Program-made: the position numbers and the translations under genes
Notes under the pieces: model-generated
What the model saw: the letters and a program-made list of their open reading frames with translations, nothing else
Database searches by the model: none
Told to the model about the DNA's origin: nothing
In this document: in pieces, positions 1 through 6,104 of the stretch
How positions within the stretch are numbered: position 1 is the first letter of the stretch
Layout of the letters: each line of letters starts with the position of its first letter
NCBI GenBank assembly: GCA_944385455.1
Contig: CALWXI010000246.1
Coordinates: forward strand, 1 to 10,712
DNA length: 10,712 bases
Source: an uncultured Oscillospiraceae bacterium
Lineage (GTDB): Bacteria; Bacillota; Clostridia; Oscillospirales; Oscillospiraceae
Direction of reading: 5' to 3'

Positions 1-395
1 AGCATGTCGAAGGTGCCGTCGGCCTGCATGGTCTTGAGCTGGTTCAGACGGTCCACACGGGTGCGCATGGTCTTGAAGTTGGTCATCATGCCGCCCAGCC
101 AGCGGGCGTTGACATAGTACTGACCGCAGCGGGTGGCCTCCTCGCGGATGGCCTCCTGGGCCTGCTTCTTGGTGCCCACGAACAGCAGGGCCTGACCGCT
201 CTCAGAGAGCTGCCGGACGAAGTTGTAGGCCTCCTCCAGCTTGCGGACGGTTTTCTGCAGGTCCACGATATAGATACCGTTGCGCTCGGTGTAGATATAG
301 GGAGCCATCTTGGGGTTCCAGCGGCGGGTCTGGTGACCGAAGTGGACGCCCGCCTCCAGCAGGGCCTTCATGGATACGACGTTAGAATTTGCCAT
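1..395 (-). CDS. rpsB: 30S ribosomal protein S2, 5' part (runs off the left edge)
   Basis: This is the first 131 codons of ribosomal protein S2, a small-subunit protein of the S1/S2 region of the 30S platform. The family is about 250 residues long, so roughly half lies left of the window. Diagnostic S2 stretches are visible: HFGHQTRRWNPKM at residues 18-30, the IYIVDLQKT segment near 41-49, VGTKKQAQ near 73-80 and YYVNARWLGGMMTNF near 93-107. The ATG start gives the usual S2 N-terminus (MANSNVVSMKALLEAGVHFG) and has GGAGG 11 nt upstream (407-411). The gene is preceded by a recognisable promoter and a leader of about 100 nt. tsf commonly follows rpsB in bacteria, but that would be outside the window. 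The identification is certain. Confidence 0.97.
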   Translation of the reverse strand, partial: MANSNVVSMKALLEAGVHFGHQTRRWNPKMAPYIYTERNGIYIVDLQKTVRKLEEAYNFVRQLSESGQALLFVGTKKQAQEAIREEATRCGQYYVNARWLGGMMTNFKTMRTRVDRLNQLKTMQADGTFDM

Positions 396-499
396 AGTGT
401 TGAGTTCCTCCAAATCAATTTAGTTTTTACCTCCGGCGGCTTCATCCTCCCTGCCAACCTCTCGGCACAGACAGAAAGTCGACACACCGTGCGGAATGC
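396..499 (-). promoter_or_regulatory. rpsB 5' leader with a small hairpin, possible autoregulatory RNA
   Basis: This is the untranslated leader between the predicted rpsB promoter and its start codon. On the RNA strand it contains TGCCGA-GAGG-TTGGCA, a 6-bp stem with a GAGG tetraloop at about 450-465. GGGAGG and CCGGAGG purine tracts follow, and then the true GGAGG (407-411). Long structured leaders of ribosomal protein genes are often bound by the encoded protein. That S2 binds here is inference, and I do not recognise a named leader class. Confidence 0.35.
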
Positions 500-505
500 T
501 GAAAT

Positions 506-535
506 ATGATATCACACCTCCCCGCTCCATTGCAA
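506..535 (-). promoter_or_regulatory. Sigma-A-type promoter of rpsB
   Basis: Read on the minus strand, TTGCAA (530-535) is followed after 18 bases by TATCAT (506-511). Transcription would start near 499 and give a leader of about 100 nt before the rpsB ATG. The match is good but not perfect, and no experimental start is known. Confidence 0.6.
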
Positions 536-593
536 GCATTATTTCCAAAAACTGCGGGAAAATTTCATGGGTTTCCACCCCGCCTCCCCGCTC

Positions 594-878
594 TCAGAAC
601 CACCGCTTCCGTTTCCGGTCCGGTATCGGGTCCCGGCGGGGAAATGGCTTGTCGATGAGGATGATGTCGTCTCCGATGCGCTGGATGCACTCCCAGGGGA
701 TATAGTACTCCTCTCCCCTGCCGAAGAGTCCGAAAAAGCGGTAGGGCCCGTAGACCACCAGAGCCACCACCTGCCCCTCCGGTACCCGCACATCCACATC
801 CCCAACAAATCCCAGACGGCACCCGTCGCAGATATTGATGACCTCCTTGCACCGTAGATCCCGAATCCTGCACTGCAT
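594..878 (-). CDS. ymxH: YlmC/YmxH-family sporulation protein (PRC-barrel)
   Basis: A 94-residue protein of the YlmC/YmxH family, small PRC-barrel-like proteins found in endospore formers. The molecular role is not established. The N-terminal MQCRIRDLRCKEVINICDGCRLGFVGD is the family signature, followed by a beta-rich core (residues 22-75) and a basic Lys/Arg-rich tail (81-93). An open frame continues far upstream antisense to sigG, but the start at 878 is supported by the family N-terminus and by a GGGGGAG ribosome binding site about 5-7 nt upstream. The gene diverges from sigG across about 140 bp, and a forespore-type promoter is readable toward it. Downstream only a weak 4-bp hairpin lies before the rpsB promoter, so no convincing terminator separates the two. 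The family call is firm; the symbol follows Bacillus usage. Confidence 0.9.
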   Translation of the reverse strand: MQCRIRDLRCKEVINICDGCRLGFVGDVDVRVPEGQVVALVVYGPYRFFGLFGRGEEYYIPWECIQRIGDDIILIDKPFPRRDPIPDRKRKRWF

Positions 879-951
879 ATGCACTCCCCCCATGACCATG
901 CGTATGCGCCGGTGGGATCGTCCCATGCGTCCAGAAACCGACAAAAGCTCC

Positions 952-983
952 CAGTATAGGAAAAACCCCCGCCGGTCATACTG
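952..983 (+). promoter_or_regulatory. Sigma-F/sigma-G-type promoter of sigG, near-palindromic and also readable toward ymxH
   Basis: On the plus strand GTATA (954-958) is followed after exactly 18 bases by CATACTG (977-983). The known forespore consensus is roughly GHATR-N18-CATNHTA, so only the last base of the -10 deviates. The start would be near 990, about 30 nt before sigG. On the minus strand the same bases give GTATG-N18-TATACTG (977-981, then 958-952), a second acceptable match pointing at ymxH. sigG is transcribed by sigma-F and by its own product in Bacillus subtilis, which fits. The motif match is seen directly; activity is inferred. Confidence 0.65.
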
Positions 984-1019
984 CCTTTTGAAGTTTTCAG
1001 CCGCGGGAGGGGAGCTTTC

Positions 1020-1790
1020 ATGCAAGGGAAAGTGGAGATCGCCGGAGTAAATACGGCCAAGCTGAAGGTCTTGAAAAATGACGAGACCATGGCGCTGCTG
1101 CGCCAGGCCCGCTCCGGGGATCAGACGGCCCGCCAGCAGCTCATCGAGGGAAATCTGCGGCTGGTGCTGTCGGTGATCCAGCGCTTCGCCGGCCGTGGGG
1201 AGAACGCGGACGACCTTTTTCAGGTGGGCTGTGTAGGCCTCATCAAAGCCATCGACAATTTCGATACCACAAAGCCCGTGCGCTTTTCCACCTACGGCGT
1301 CCCCATGATCATCGGAGAGATCCGCCGCTACCTCCGGGACAACAGCGCCATCCGGGTTTCCCGCAGCATGCGGGACACCGCCTACCGGGTTCTCCAGGCC
1401 CGGGACCGCATCCTGGCGCAGACCCAGCGGGAACCCACGGTGGAACAGATCGCCAAGGAGCTGGAGATCCCCCGGGAGGAGGTGGTGTTTGCCATGGACG
1501 CCATCGTGGACCCGGTATCCCTGTATGAACCCATCTACGACCATGGCGGCGACGCCATCTGCGTCATGGATCAGGTGCGGGACACGAAGAATACCGACGA
1601 GTCCTGGACAGACCGCATCGCCCTCAAGGACGCGCTGAACCTGCTCAATGAGCGGGAGCGCCGCATTCTCTCTTTGCGGTTTTATGAGGGCAAGACCCAG
1701 ATGGAGGTCTCCGAGGAAGTTGGCATCTCTCAGGCCCAAGTCTCCCGCCTGGAAAAGGGAGCCATCAACACCATCAAAAAACATATCTGA
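1020..1790 (+). CDS. sigG: RNA polymerase sporulation sigma factor SigG
   Basis: A 256-residue sigma-70-family factor that directs late forespore transcription after engulfment. The N-terminus KVEIAGVNTAKLKVLKN closely matches the SigG-specific leader (KVEICGVDTSKL in Bacillus). Region 2 spans about residues 42-107, with NLRLVLSVIQRF, DLFQVGCVGLIKAIDNFD and the -10-recognising RFSTYGVPMIIGEIRRYLRD. Region 3 (about 113-185) has IRVSRSMRDTAY and the SigF/G-type DPVSLYEPIYDHGGD. Region 4 (205-256) ends in the helix-turn-helix TQMEVSEEVGISQAQVSRLEKG. The length is full. The ATG has GGGAGGGGAG about 6-8 nt upstream and a forespore-type promoter before that. The spoIIGA and sigE genes often found upstream are absent here; instead ymxH diverges. 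SigF is the main alternative, but the N-terminal signature argues for SigG. Confidence 0.95.
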   Translation: MQGKVEIAGVNTAKLKVLKNDETMALLRQARSGDQTARQQLIEGNLRLVLSVIQRFAGRGENADDLFQVGCVGLIKAIDNFDTTKPVRFSTYGVPMIIGEIRRYLRDNSAIRVSRSMRDTAYRVLQARDRILAQTQREPTVEQIAKELEIPREEVVFAMDAIVDPVSLYEPIYDHGGDAICVMDQVRDTKNTDESWTDRIALKDALNLLNERERRILSLRFYEGKTQMEVSEEVGISQAQVSRLEKGAINTIKKHI

Positions 1791-1799
1791 CGGCCCTAT

Positions 1800-1828
1800 T
1801 TGACGCGGCGGCGGGAATGGTATAAAAT
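1800..1828 (+). promoter_or_regulatory. Sigma-A-type promoter of the thioesterase gene
   Basis: TTGACG (1800-1805), 17-base spacer, TAAAAT (1823-1828). It begins 10 bases after the sigG stop codon and lies about 35 bp before the thioesterase ATG. It suggests vegetative expression of the thioesterase independent of sigG. No terminator was seen between sigG and this promoter, so read-through is also possible. Confidence 0.65.
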
Positions 1829-1862
1829 GATAAAAATGCAGCACCAAAGGAGGAGCCATTCC

Positions 1863-2273
1863 ATGGATCTGATGAAGCTGGCCGAGAACCGGAACCGGAA
1901 AAACGCCTTCTGCCGCCGTCTGGGCATCCGCATCACGGAGATCGCCCCGGGCCGCGCGGTGGTCACCAAAACCGTGACGGAGGAGGACGTCAACCCTCTG
2001 GGCATTCCCCACGGCGGACTGTACTTCACCATGGCGGACACCGCCTGCGGCACCGCCATGGCCACCCACGGCTACGCCGCCGTCACCATGGACGCCAATT
2101 ATCATTTCCTGAAAAGCGGCGCCGTGGGCGACACGCTGCGGGCGGAATCCTTTGAGGTCCGGTCCGGCCGTACCATCGGCGTCTACGACGTGCGCATCTC
2201 CAAGCAGGACGGCACGCTGCTGGGCTCCGGCACCTTCACCTTCTACCGGCTGGATCAGGAGCTGACGGTATAA
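1863..2273 (+). CDS. PaaI-like hotdog-fold thioesterase
   Basis: A 136-residue single-domain hotdog protein of the PaaI/4HBT thioesterase group, enzymes that hydrolyse acyl- or aryl-CoA thioesters in the cytoplasm. The central signature NPLGIPHGGLYFTMADTACGTAM lies at residues 44-66: HGG (50-52) begins the long hotdog helix, and Asp59 sits where PaaI enzymes carry their catalytic acid. The following MDANYHFLKSGAVGDTLRAE (76-95) is the usual strand that frames the active site. The frame is open from 1800, but the ATG at 1863 has AAAGGAGG close upstream, and the extra 21 codons would overlap the promoter. The natural substrate cannot be told from the sequence, and the neighbours (sigG, glnS) give no metabolic clue. 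Confidence 0.85.
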   Translation: MDLMKLAENRNRKNAFCRRLGIRITEIAPGRAVVTKTVTEEDVNPLGIPHGGLYFTMADTACGTAMATHGYAAVTMDANYHFLKSGAVGDTLRAESFEVRSGRTIGVYDVRISKQDGTLLGSGTFTFYRLDQELTV

Positions 2274-2286
2274 CCTCCCGCCAAGA

Positions 2287-2320
2287 AAAAAGCGGAGTGC
2301 CGCAGGGCACTCCGCTTTTT
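2287..2320. terminator. Bidirectional intrinsic terminator between the thioesterase gene and glnS
   Basis: A perfect 15-bp inverted repeat (2287-2301 with 2306-2320) encloses the 4-base loop GCAG. The core GCGGAGTGCC stem is flanked by A5/T5, so U-tracts follow the stem in both directions. It lies 13 bp past the thioesterase stop and 3 bp past the glnS stop, so it serves both convergent genes. Confidence 0.93.
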
Positions 2321-2322
2321 CT

Positions 2323-4020
2323 TCATTTCTTGAAGCTGTCCTTCAGGCTGACGCTGCGGTTGAACACCAGGTGCTCCGGAGAAGAGTCCTTGCTGTCCAG
2401 ACAGAAGTAGCCCTGACGCAGGAACTGGAAGCTGGCGGGGAACACGGCGTCCACCAACCCCGCCTCCACCTTGCAGCCGGTGAGAATCTCCAGAGAGCTG
2501 GAGTTCAGACAGGAGAGGAAATCCTTGTCCGCCGCGTCGGGATCCGGGTCGGAGAAGAGGTTGTCGTACAGCCGCACCTCCGCGTCCACAGCAGTGGCGG
2601 CATCCACCCAATGGATGGTGGCGCCCTTCACTTTCCGGCCGTCGGCAGGGTCGCCGCCCCGGCTCTCGGGATCATAGGTGGCCAGCACCTCGGTGACGTT
2701 GCCGCTCTCATCCTGGACGCAGCCGGTGCAGGTGATGAGGTACGCCCCTTTCAGCCGGCACTCCGGTCCGCCCGGATAGAGCCGCTTGTACTTGGGCACC
2801 GGCTCCGGGAGGAAATCGTCAGCCTCGATCCAGAGCGTTCTGGAGAAGGTCACCTCCCGGGTACCGGCCGCGGGATCCATGGGATTGTTCTCCACGGTGA
2901 CGGTCTCGCGCTGCCCCTCGGGATAGTTGGTAATGGTGAGCTTGATGGGCCGAATGACGGCCATGACCCGCTGGGCGGTTTCATTCAGGTCCTCCCGCAG
3001 GCAGTGCTCCAGAAAGCTGTACTCCACCACGTTGGCGGATTTGGCAACGCCGATCCGCTCACAGAAGTTCCGGATGGACCGGGGGGTATAGCCCCGACGG
3101 CGCAGGCCGCAGAGAGTGGGCATCCGGGGATCGTCCCACCCGGACACCTTCCCCTCCTCCACCAGCTTGCGGAGCTTGCGCTTGGAGAGGACCGTGTGGT
3201 CGATGCCCAAACGGGCAAACTCAATCTGCCGGGGGCGGCTGGGCAGGTCGCCGTGCTCTACCACCCAGTTGTAAAGGGGCCGGTGGTTCTCAAACTCCAG
3301 TGAGCACAGACTGTGGGTGATGCCCTCCAGCGCGTCCTGAATGGGATGGGCAAAGTCATACATGGGGTAGATGCACCACTTGGTCCCGTGGCGGTGGTGG
3401 GGCAGGTGGTTGATCCGGTAGATCACCGGGTCCCGCAGGTTGAAGTTGCCGCTGGCCAGATCGATCTTGGCCCGGAGTGTCATGGCCCCGTCCGGGAACT
3501 CCCCGTTGCGCATCCGCTCAAAAAGGTCCAGACTCTCCTCGATGGGCCGGTCCCGGTAAGGGCTCTTGGCGGGCACGCCGATGCTGCCCCGATACTCCTT
3601 GAACTCCTCCGGCGTCAGCTGGCAGACATAAGCCAATCCCTTCTTGATAAGGCCCACCGCCTGCCGGTAGTCCTCTTCAAAATAGTCGGACCCATAGAAA
3701 AAGCGATCGCCCCAGTCAAAGCCCAGCCAGTGGATATCCTCCTTGATCGCCTCCACAAACTCCTCGTCCTCCTTGGTGGGGTTTGTGTCGTCCATCCGCA
3801 GGTTGCAAAGGCCGCCGTACTTCTCGGCGGTGCCGAAATCAATGGTCAGAGCCTTGCAGTGGCCGATATGCAGGTAGCCGTTGGGCTCCGGCGGAAAACG
3901 GGTATGAACGGTCATGCCCTCGTACTGTCCGCCGGGGGCGATGTCCTCTTCAATGAACGCATGGATGAAGTTCCGGCTCTCCGCCTGCTCTTCCTGCGTG
4001 GTCTTGATCTCGTCAGCCAT
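2323..4020 (-). CDS. glnS: Glutaminyl-tRNA synthetase
   Basis: A 565-residue class Ic synthetase that charges tRNA-Gln directly with glutamine in the cytoplasm. The Rossmann catalytic domain carries RFPPEPNGYLHIGH (residues 41-54, HIGH motif) and the KMSKS counterpart VLSKRKL (277-283). KWCIYPMYDFAHPIQDALEGITHSLCSLEFENHRPLYNW (214-252) is the GlnRS-specific insertion region that separates it from glutamyl enzymes. The anticodon-binding beta-barrels occupy about 350-550. The length matches the E. coli enzyme (about 554). The frame is open to 4092, but the start at 4020 is supported by AGGAAGGA 9 nt upstream and by MADEI; codons before it would run through the gene's own promoter. Many Firmicutes lack GlnRS and make Gln-tRNA by the GatCAB transamidation route, so its presence is informative. 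Confidence 0.96.
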   Translation of the reverse strand: MADEIKTTQEEQAESRNFIHAFIEEDIAPGGQYEGMTVHTRFPPEPNGYLHIGHCKALTIDFGTAEKYGGLCNLRMDDTNPTKEDEEFVEAIKEDIHWLGFDWGDRFFYGSDYFEEDYRQAVGLIKKGLAYVCQLTPEEFKEYRGSIGVPAKSPYRDRPIEESLDLFERMRNGEFPDGAMTLRAKIDLASGNFNLRDPVIYRINHLPHHRHGTKWCIYPMYDFAHPIQDALEGITHSLCSLEFENHRPLYNWVVEHGDLPSRPRQIEFARLGIDHTVLSKRKLRKLVEEGKVSGWDDPRMPTLCGLRRRGYTPRSIRNFCERIGVAKSANVVEYSFLEHCLREDLNETAQRVMAVIRPIKLTITNYPEGQRETVTVENNPMDPAAGTREVTFSRTLWIEADDFLPEPVPKYKRLYPGGPECRLKGAYLITCTGCVQDESGNVTEVLATYDPESRGGDPADGRKVKGATIHWVDAATAVDAEVRLYDNLFSDPDPDAADKDFLSCLNSSSLEILTGCKVEAGLVDAVFPASFQFLRQGYFCLDSKDSSPEHLVFNRSVSLKDSFKK

Positions 4021-4063
4021 GGCTGTCAGTCCTTCCTGTGCAAGTTTTTCAGCATGGATTTGT

Positions 4064-4092
4064 ATTATACCGAACTCAGCCAAAAAATGCAA
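4064..4092 (-). promoter_or_regulatory. Strong sigma-A-type promoter of glnS
   Basis: On the minus strand TTGCAT (4087-4092) is followed after 17 bases by a perfect TATAAT (4064-4069). The transcript would begin near 4057, about 37 nt before the glnS ATG. It rules out the longer glnS open frame starting at 4092. It begins 24 bp past the stop of the upstream small gene. Confidence 0.8.
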
Positions 4093-4116
4093 GGAAAATC
4101 ACACTGCGCCAGCATT

Positions 4117-4365
4117 TCACTGCAAAAGCCAATCCTCCACCACATCCCGCAGCGCCACCGGCGTCACCGATCCACGCGCCAGAGCTGCCAGCAGCGCCTC
4201 CACCTGCTCCCGGGACCCGGCCAGCCGCCGGACGGAGTCCTCCTCCCCGCCGTACTCCACGCTCACGCCGTAGACTGCCGCGTGATCCTCCAGCTGTTCT
4301 TCCAGCAGGAAGTAACGGACCGGAACCTCCCCGCATACCGCCGTGTCCGCAAGCTGTTTGTGCAA
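4117..4365 (-). CDS. Small protein of unknown function, DUF6514-like, TTG start
   Basis: An 82-residue acidic protein with no catalytic motif that I can name. The layout fits a small clostridial family annotated DUF6514: a beta-rich N-terminal half (VPVRYFLLEEQLEDHAAVYGVSVEYGG, residues 15-40), a helix (SREQVEALLAALARG, 51-65) and a conserved-looking C-terminus (VTPVALRDVVEDWL, 67-80). The family name is from memory and should be confirmed. The start is TTG, chosen because GGAGG (4374-4378) lies 8 nt upstream and no ATG is suitably placed. The gene sits between rnmV (96 bp upstream) and the glnS promoter (24 bp downstream). Its transcript may read on into glnS, since no terminator is seen. 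No clear promoter was found in the 96-bp gap. No signal peptide or membrane segment is visible. Confidence 0.7.
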   Translation of the reverse strand: MHKQLADTAVCGEVPVRYFLLEEQLEDHAAVYGVSVEYGGEEDSVRRLAGSREQVEALLAALARGSVTPVALRDVVEDWLLQ

Positions 4366-4461
4366 GGTGATCGCCTCCAGGTCAGATTTGGCAACAGGAT
4401 ATCACGGCGGCTTTGCGAAATTTGTCGAACTCTGCCGAATGGGTGGAATCAAAGCGCCTCT

Positions 4462-5052
4462 TTACAGCTCCAGCAGCCTCTCCAGCTCCTCTCGGCTGTA
4501 CATCAGGTTCAGCGCTTCCAGCATCCCGTTGGCGGTCAGATGCTCCGGCAGGTCCAGCCTCCGCAGCAGCGCCTGCCGGCGGGCGGCGCTGTCCGGCCCG
4601 CCGCTGAGGCCCAGGGCGAACAGGTCCGCCTTGGTGATGGGCGCTTCGTCCGCCTGCGGCTCCGGCTCCTCATCCAGAAAGGTGGCCCCGCAGCGGCGCA
4701 GGGACTCCAGCAGCACCTCCGGCCGCATTCCCTCCACGCCCAGCTTCCCCTCCCGGCCGGGGCGGCGCTTGCGCCGCTCCTTGCCGCGGATATCCGGGAT
4801 ATATGCCTGCTTGATCTGCACTCCCGGCAGCGCGCCCTTGAGGTAATTGCGGATGACAAACCCGGCGCCGTCGCTGTCCGTGAGGATGATGAGGCCGCGC
4901 TTGTCCGCCAGACGCCGGAGAAAGCGGAGCTTTTCCTTATCATGGAACACGGAAAAGCCCCCCAGAGTGACCACGGCGGCGTCCACCACCTGGGCCAGAG
5001 CGTTTTTGTCGTAACGTCCCTCCACAACGATCACTTCCCGGATCCGCCTCAT
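4462..5052 (-). CDS. rnmV: Ribonuclease M5 (5S rRNA maturation)
   Basis: A 196-residue TOPRIM-domain nuclease that trims precursor 5S rRNA at both ends in Firmicutes, working on the ribosomal protein-bound precursor. The TOPRIM core is intact: REVIVVEGRYDK with catalytic Glu11, and IILTDSDGAG with the DxD pair Asp59/Asp61. The YIPDIRGKERRKRRPGREGKLGVEGM stretch (84-109) is the family's basic RNA-contact region. The C-terminal part (about 120-196) matches the domain found only in M5 proteins. The ATG at 5052 overlaps the holA stop as ATGA, implying translational coupling; upstream in-frame codons lie inside holA. The family is about 185 residues, so the length is normal. No 5S gene lies in the window. 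In many Firmicutes rnmV lies beside ksgA or tatD, so following holA is less usual. Confidence 0.92.
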   Translation of the reverse strand: MRRIREVIVVEGRYDKNALAQVVDAAVVTLGGFSVFHDKEKLRFLRRLADKRGLIILTDSDGAGFVIRNYLKGALPGVQIKQAYIPDIRGKERRKRRPGREGKLGVEGMRPEVLLESLRRCGATFLDEEPEPQADEAPITKADLFALGLSGGPDSAARRQALLRRLDLPEHLTANGMLEALNLMYSREELERLLEL

Positions 5053-6104
5053 GCCCGCCGCGCCCCCAGCCGCACCAGCAGCAGCTTCAGCTCTCCGGCG
5101 GCGTCGGTGCCCTTTTCGCTCTTCATCCGCCGATCCAGCACCTGGCACATTTTCACCGCGTCGGCGCACCAGTCGGCAGTGGTGCGCTTCGCAGCGGTGA
5201 GCAGCAGCTTTGCCGGATAGTCGCTCTTCATCTCCCAGAGCTCCATGAGCCAGTACCGGTCCCGCCCGCTGTCGATGGCCAGCCGGGCGGTGTAGATCCG
5301 CCGCAGCTGGCTGCCCAGGGCCGCCAGGATCATAATGGGTTCCGTCTGCATCTTCAAAAGGTCCCCCAGGATCTCCGCCGCCCGGTCATAGTCTCCCTGA
5401 AGCACCGCGTCGGACAGCCGAAACACCTCCGCCGAGAGCACTGGGTCCGCCACAGCATCGATGTCCGCCCGGGTGACGGCGCCGCCCTTGGCATACGCCG
5501 CGATCTTGGCGATCTCCGGCACCAGTCCCGTCATCAGCCCTCCGCAGGTAAAGACCAGATACTCCGCCGTCTGGCGGTCGATCTCCTTTCCAAGCGCCCG
5601 GAACCGCCGGGCGATCCACGCCAGCAGATCTCCGCTCTCCGCCGCCCGGAACTCCACTGTCTGTACGTGCTCGGAAACGGCTTTCCACAGCTTCTTCATG
5701 GTCCGGTTGGGCTTGTAGGGCACCGTGTCGTAGACAAACACCACGCAGCAGTACGGCGGGATATCCTCCAGAAAGGCGATCATCCGCTCCCGCTGGTCCT
5801 CTCCCAGACGGAACAGATCGAAATCCGTCACCACGATGAGGGTCCGCTCCGCCATCATGGGCATGGCCTCCGCCGTCTCCGCCAGGGTCTGGACCGTCAG
5901 GTCCTTTCCTTCCAGCCGGTGGTCGTTGAACTCTTCAAAGCCGGCGGGCACCAGAACCTTGCGCAGCGCCCCCAGGTAATACTCCCGGAGATAGCTCTCC
6001 TCCCCGTGGAAAATATAGGCGCAGCCGGGGGTACCCCCAGCCAGGTCCGCCTTGAGCTTTTGCAGCGCCTCATTTTTCGCCGGCGCTTTCTTTCCGTATG
6101 CCAT
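5049..6104 (-). CDS. holA: DNA polymerase III delta subunit (clamp loader)
   Basis: A 351-residue delta subunit of the clamp-loader complex, which opens the beta sliding clamp during replication. The N-terminal AAA+-like domain shows the typical YIFHGEESYLREYYLGALRK (residues 30-49), then MPMMAERTLIVVTDFDLF (81-98), corresponding to the clamp-contacting region. The delta-specific C-terminal collar appears as LSDAVLQGDYDRAAEILGDLL followed by EPIMILAALGSQLRRIYTARL. The start at 6104 (MAYGKKAPAK) is preceded by GAGGAGACACAG. The longer open frame upstream is the other frame of comEC. The first 35 nt of holA overlap the end of comEC, and its stop overlaps the rnmV start, so the three genes form a tight operon. 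comEC beside holA is a known Firmicute arrangement. Confidence 0.92.
   Translation of the reverse strand: MAYGKKAPAKNEALQKLKADLAGGTPGCAYIFHGEESYLREYYLGALRKVLVPAGFEEFNDHRLEGKDLTVQTLAETAEAMPMMAERTLIVVTDFDLFRLGEDQRERMIAFLEDIPPYCCVVFVYDTVPYKPNRTMKKLWKAVSEHVQTVEFRAAESGDLLAWIARRFRALGKEIDRQTAEYLVFTCGGLMTGLVPEIAKIAAYAKGGAVTRADIDAVADPVLSAEVFRLSDAVLQGDYDRAAEILGDLLKMQTEPIMILAALGSQLRRIYTARLAIDSGRDRYWLMELWEMKSDYPAKLLLTAAKRTTADWCADAVKMCQVLDRRMKSEKGTDAAGELKLLLVRLGARRA

Noticed and set aside
517..593. An 11-base direct repeat CCTCCCCGCTC at 517-527 and 583-593
   Set aside because: Only two short GC-rich copies, one within the promoter spacer; likely chance.
594..2105. A 503-codon minus-strand open frame running antisense through sigG and the thioesterase gene
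   Set aside because: Only its last 94 codons (ymxH) resemble a protein family. The rest is a mirror frame of GC-rich coding sequence opposite sigG.
2371..3303. A 310-codon plus-strand open frame opposite glnS
   Set aside because: A shadow of glnS codon bias; glnS is certain on the other strand.
4021..4092. An N-terminal extension of glnS to an upstream ATG at 4092
   Set aside because: It would cover the TTGCAT-N17-TATAAT promoter, and the ribosome binding site points to 4020.
4381..4461. A possible LexA-like box or promoter (TTCGAC ... GATATCCT) in the gap before the DUF6514-like gene
   Set aside because: The half-sites do not form a proper inverted repeat, and the promoter spacing is about 19 with weak hexamers.
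3313..5220. A 635-codon plus-strand open frame opposite glnS, the DUF6514-like gene and rnmV
   Set aside because: Antisense to three well-identified genes, low-complexity composition, no ribosome binding site and no recognisable domain.
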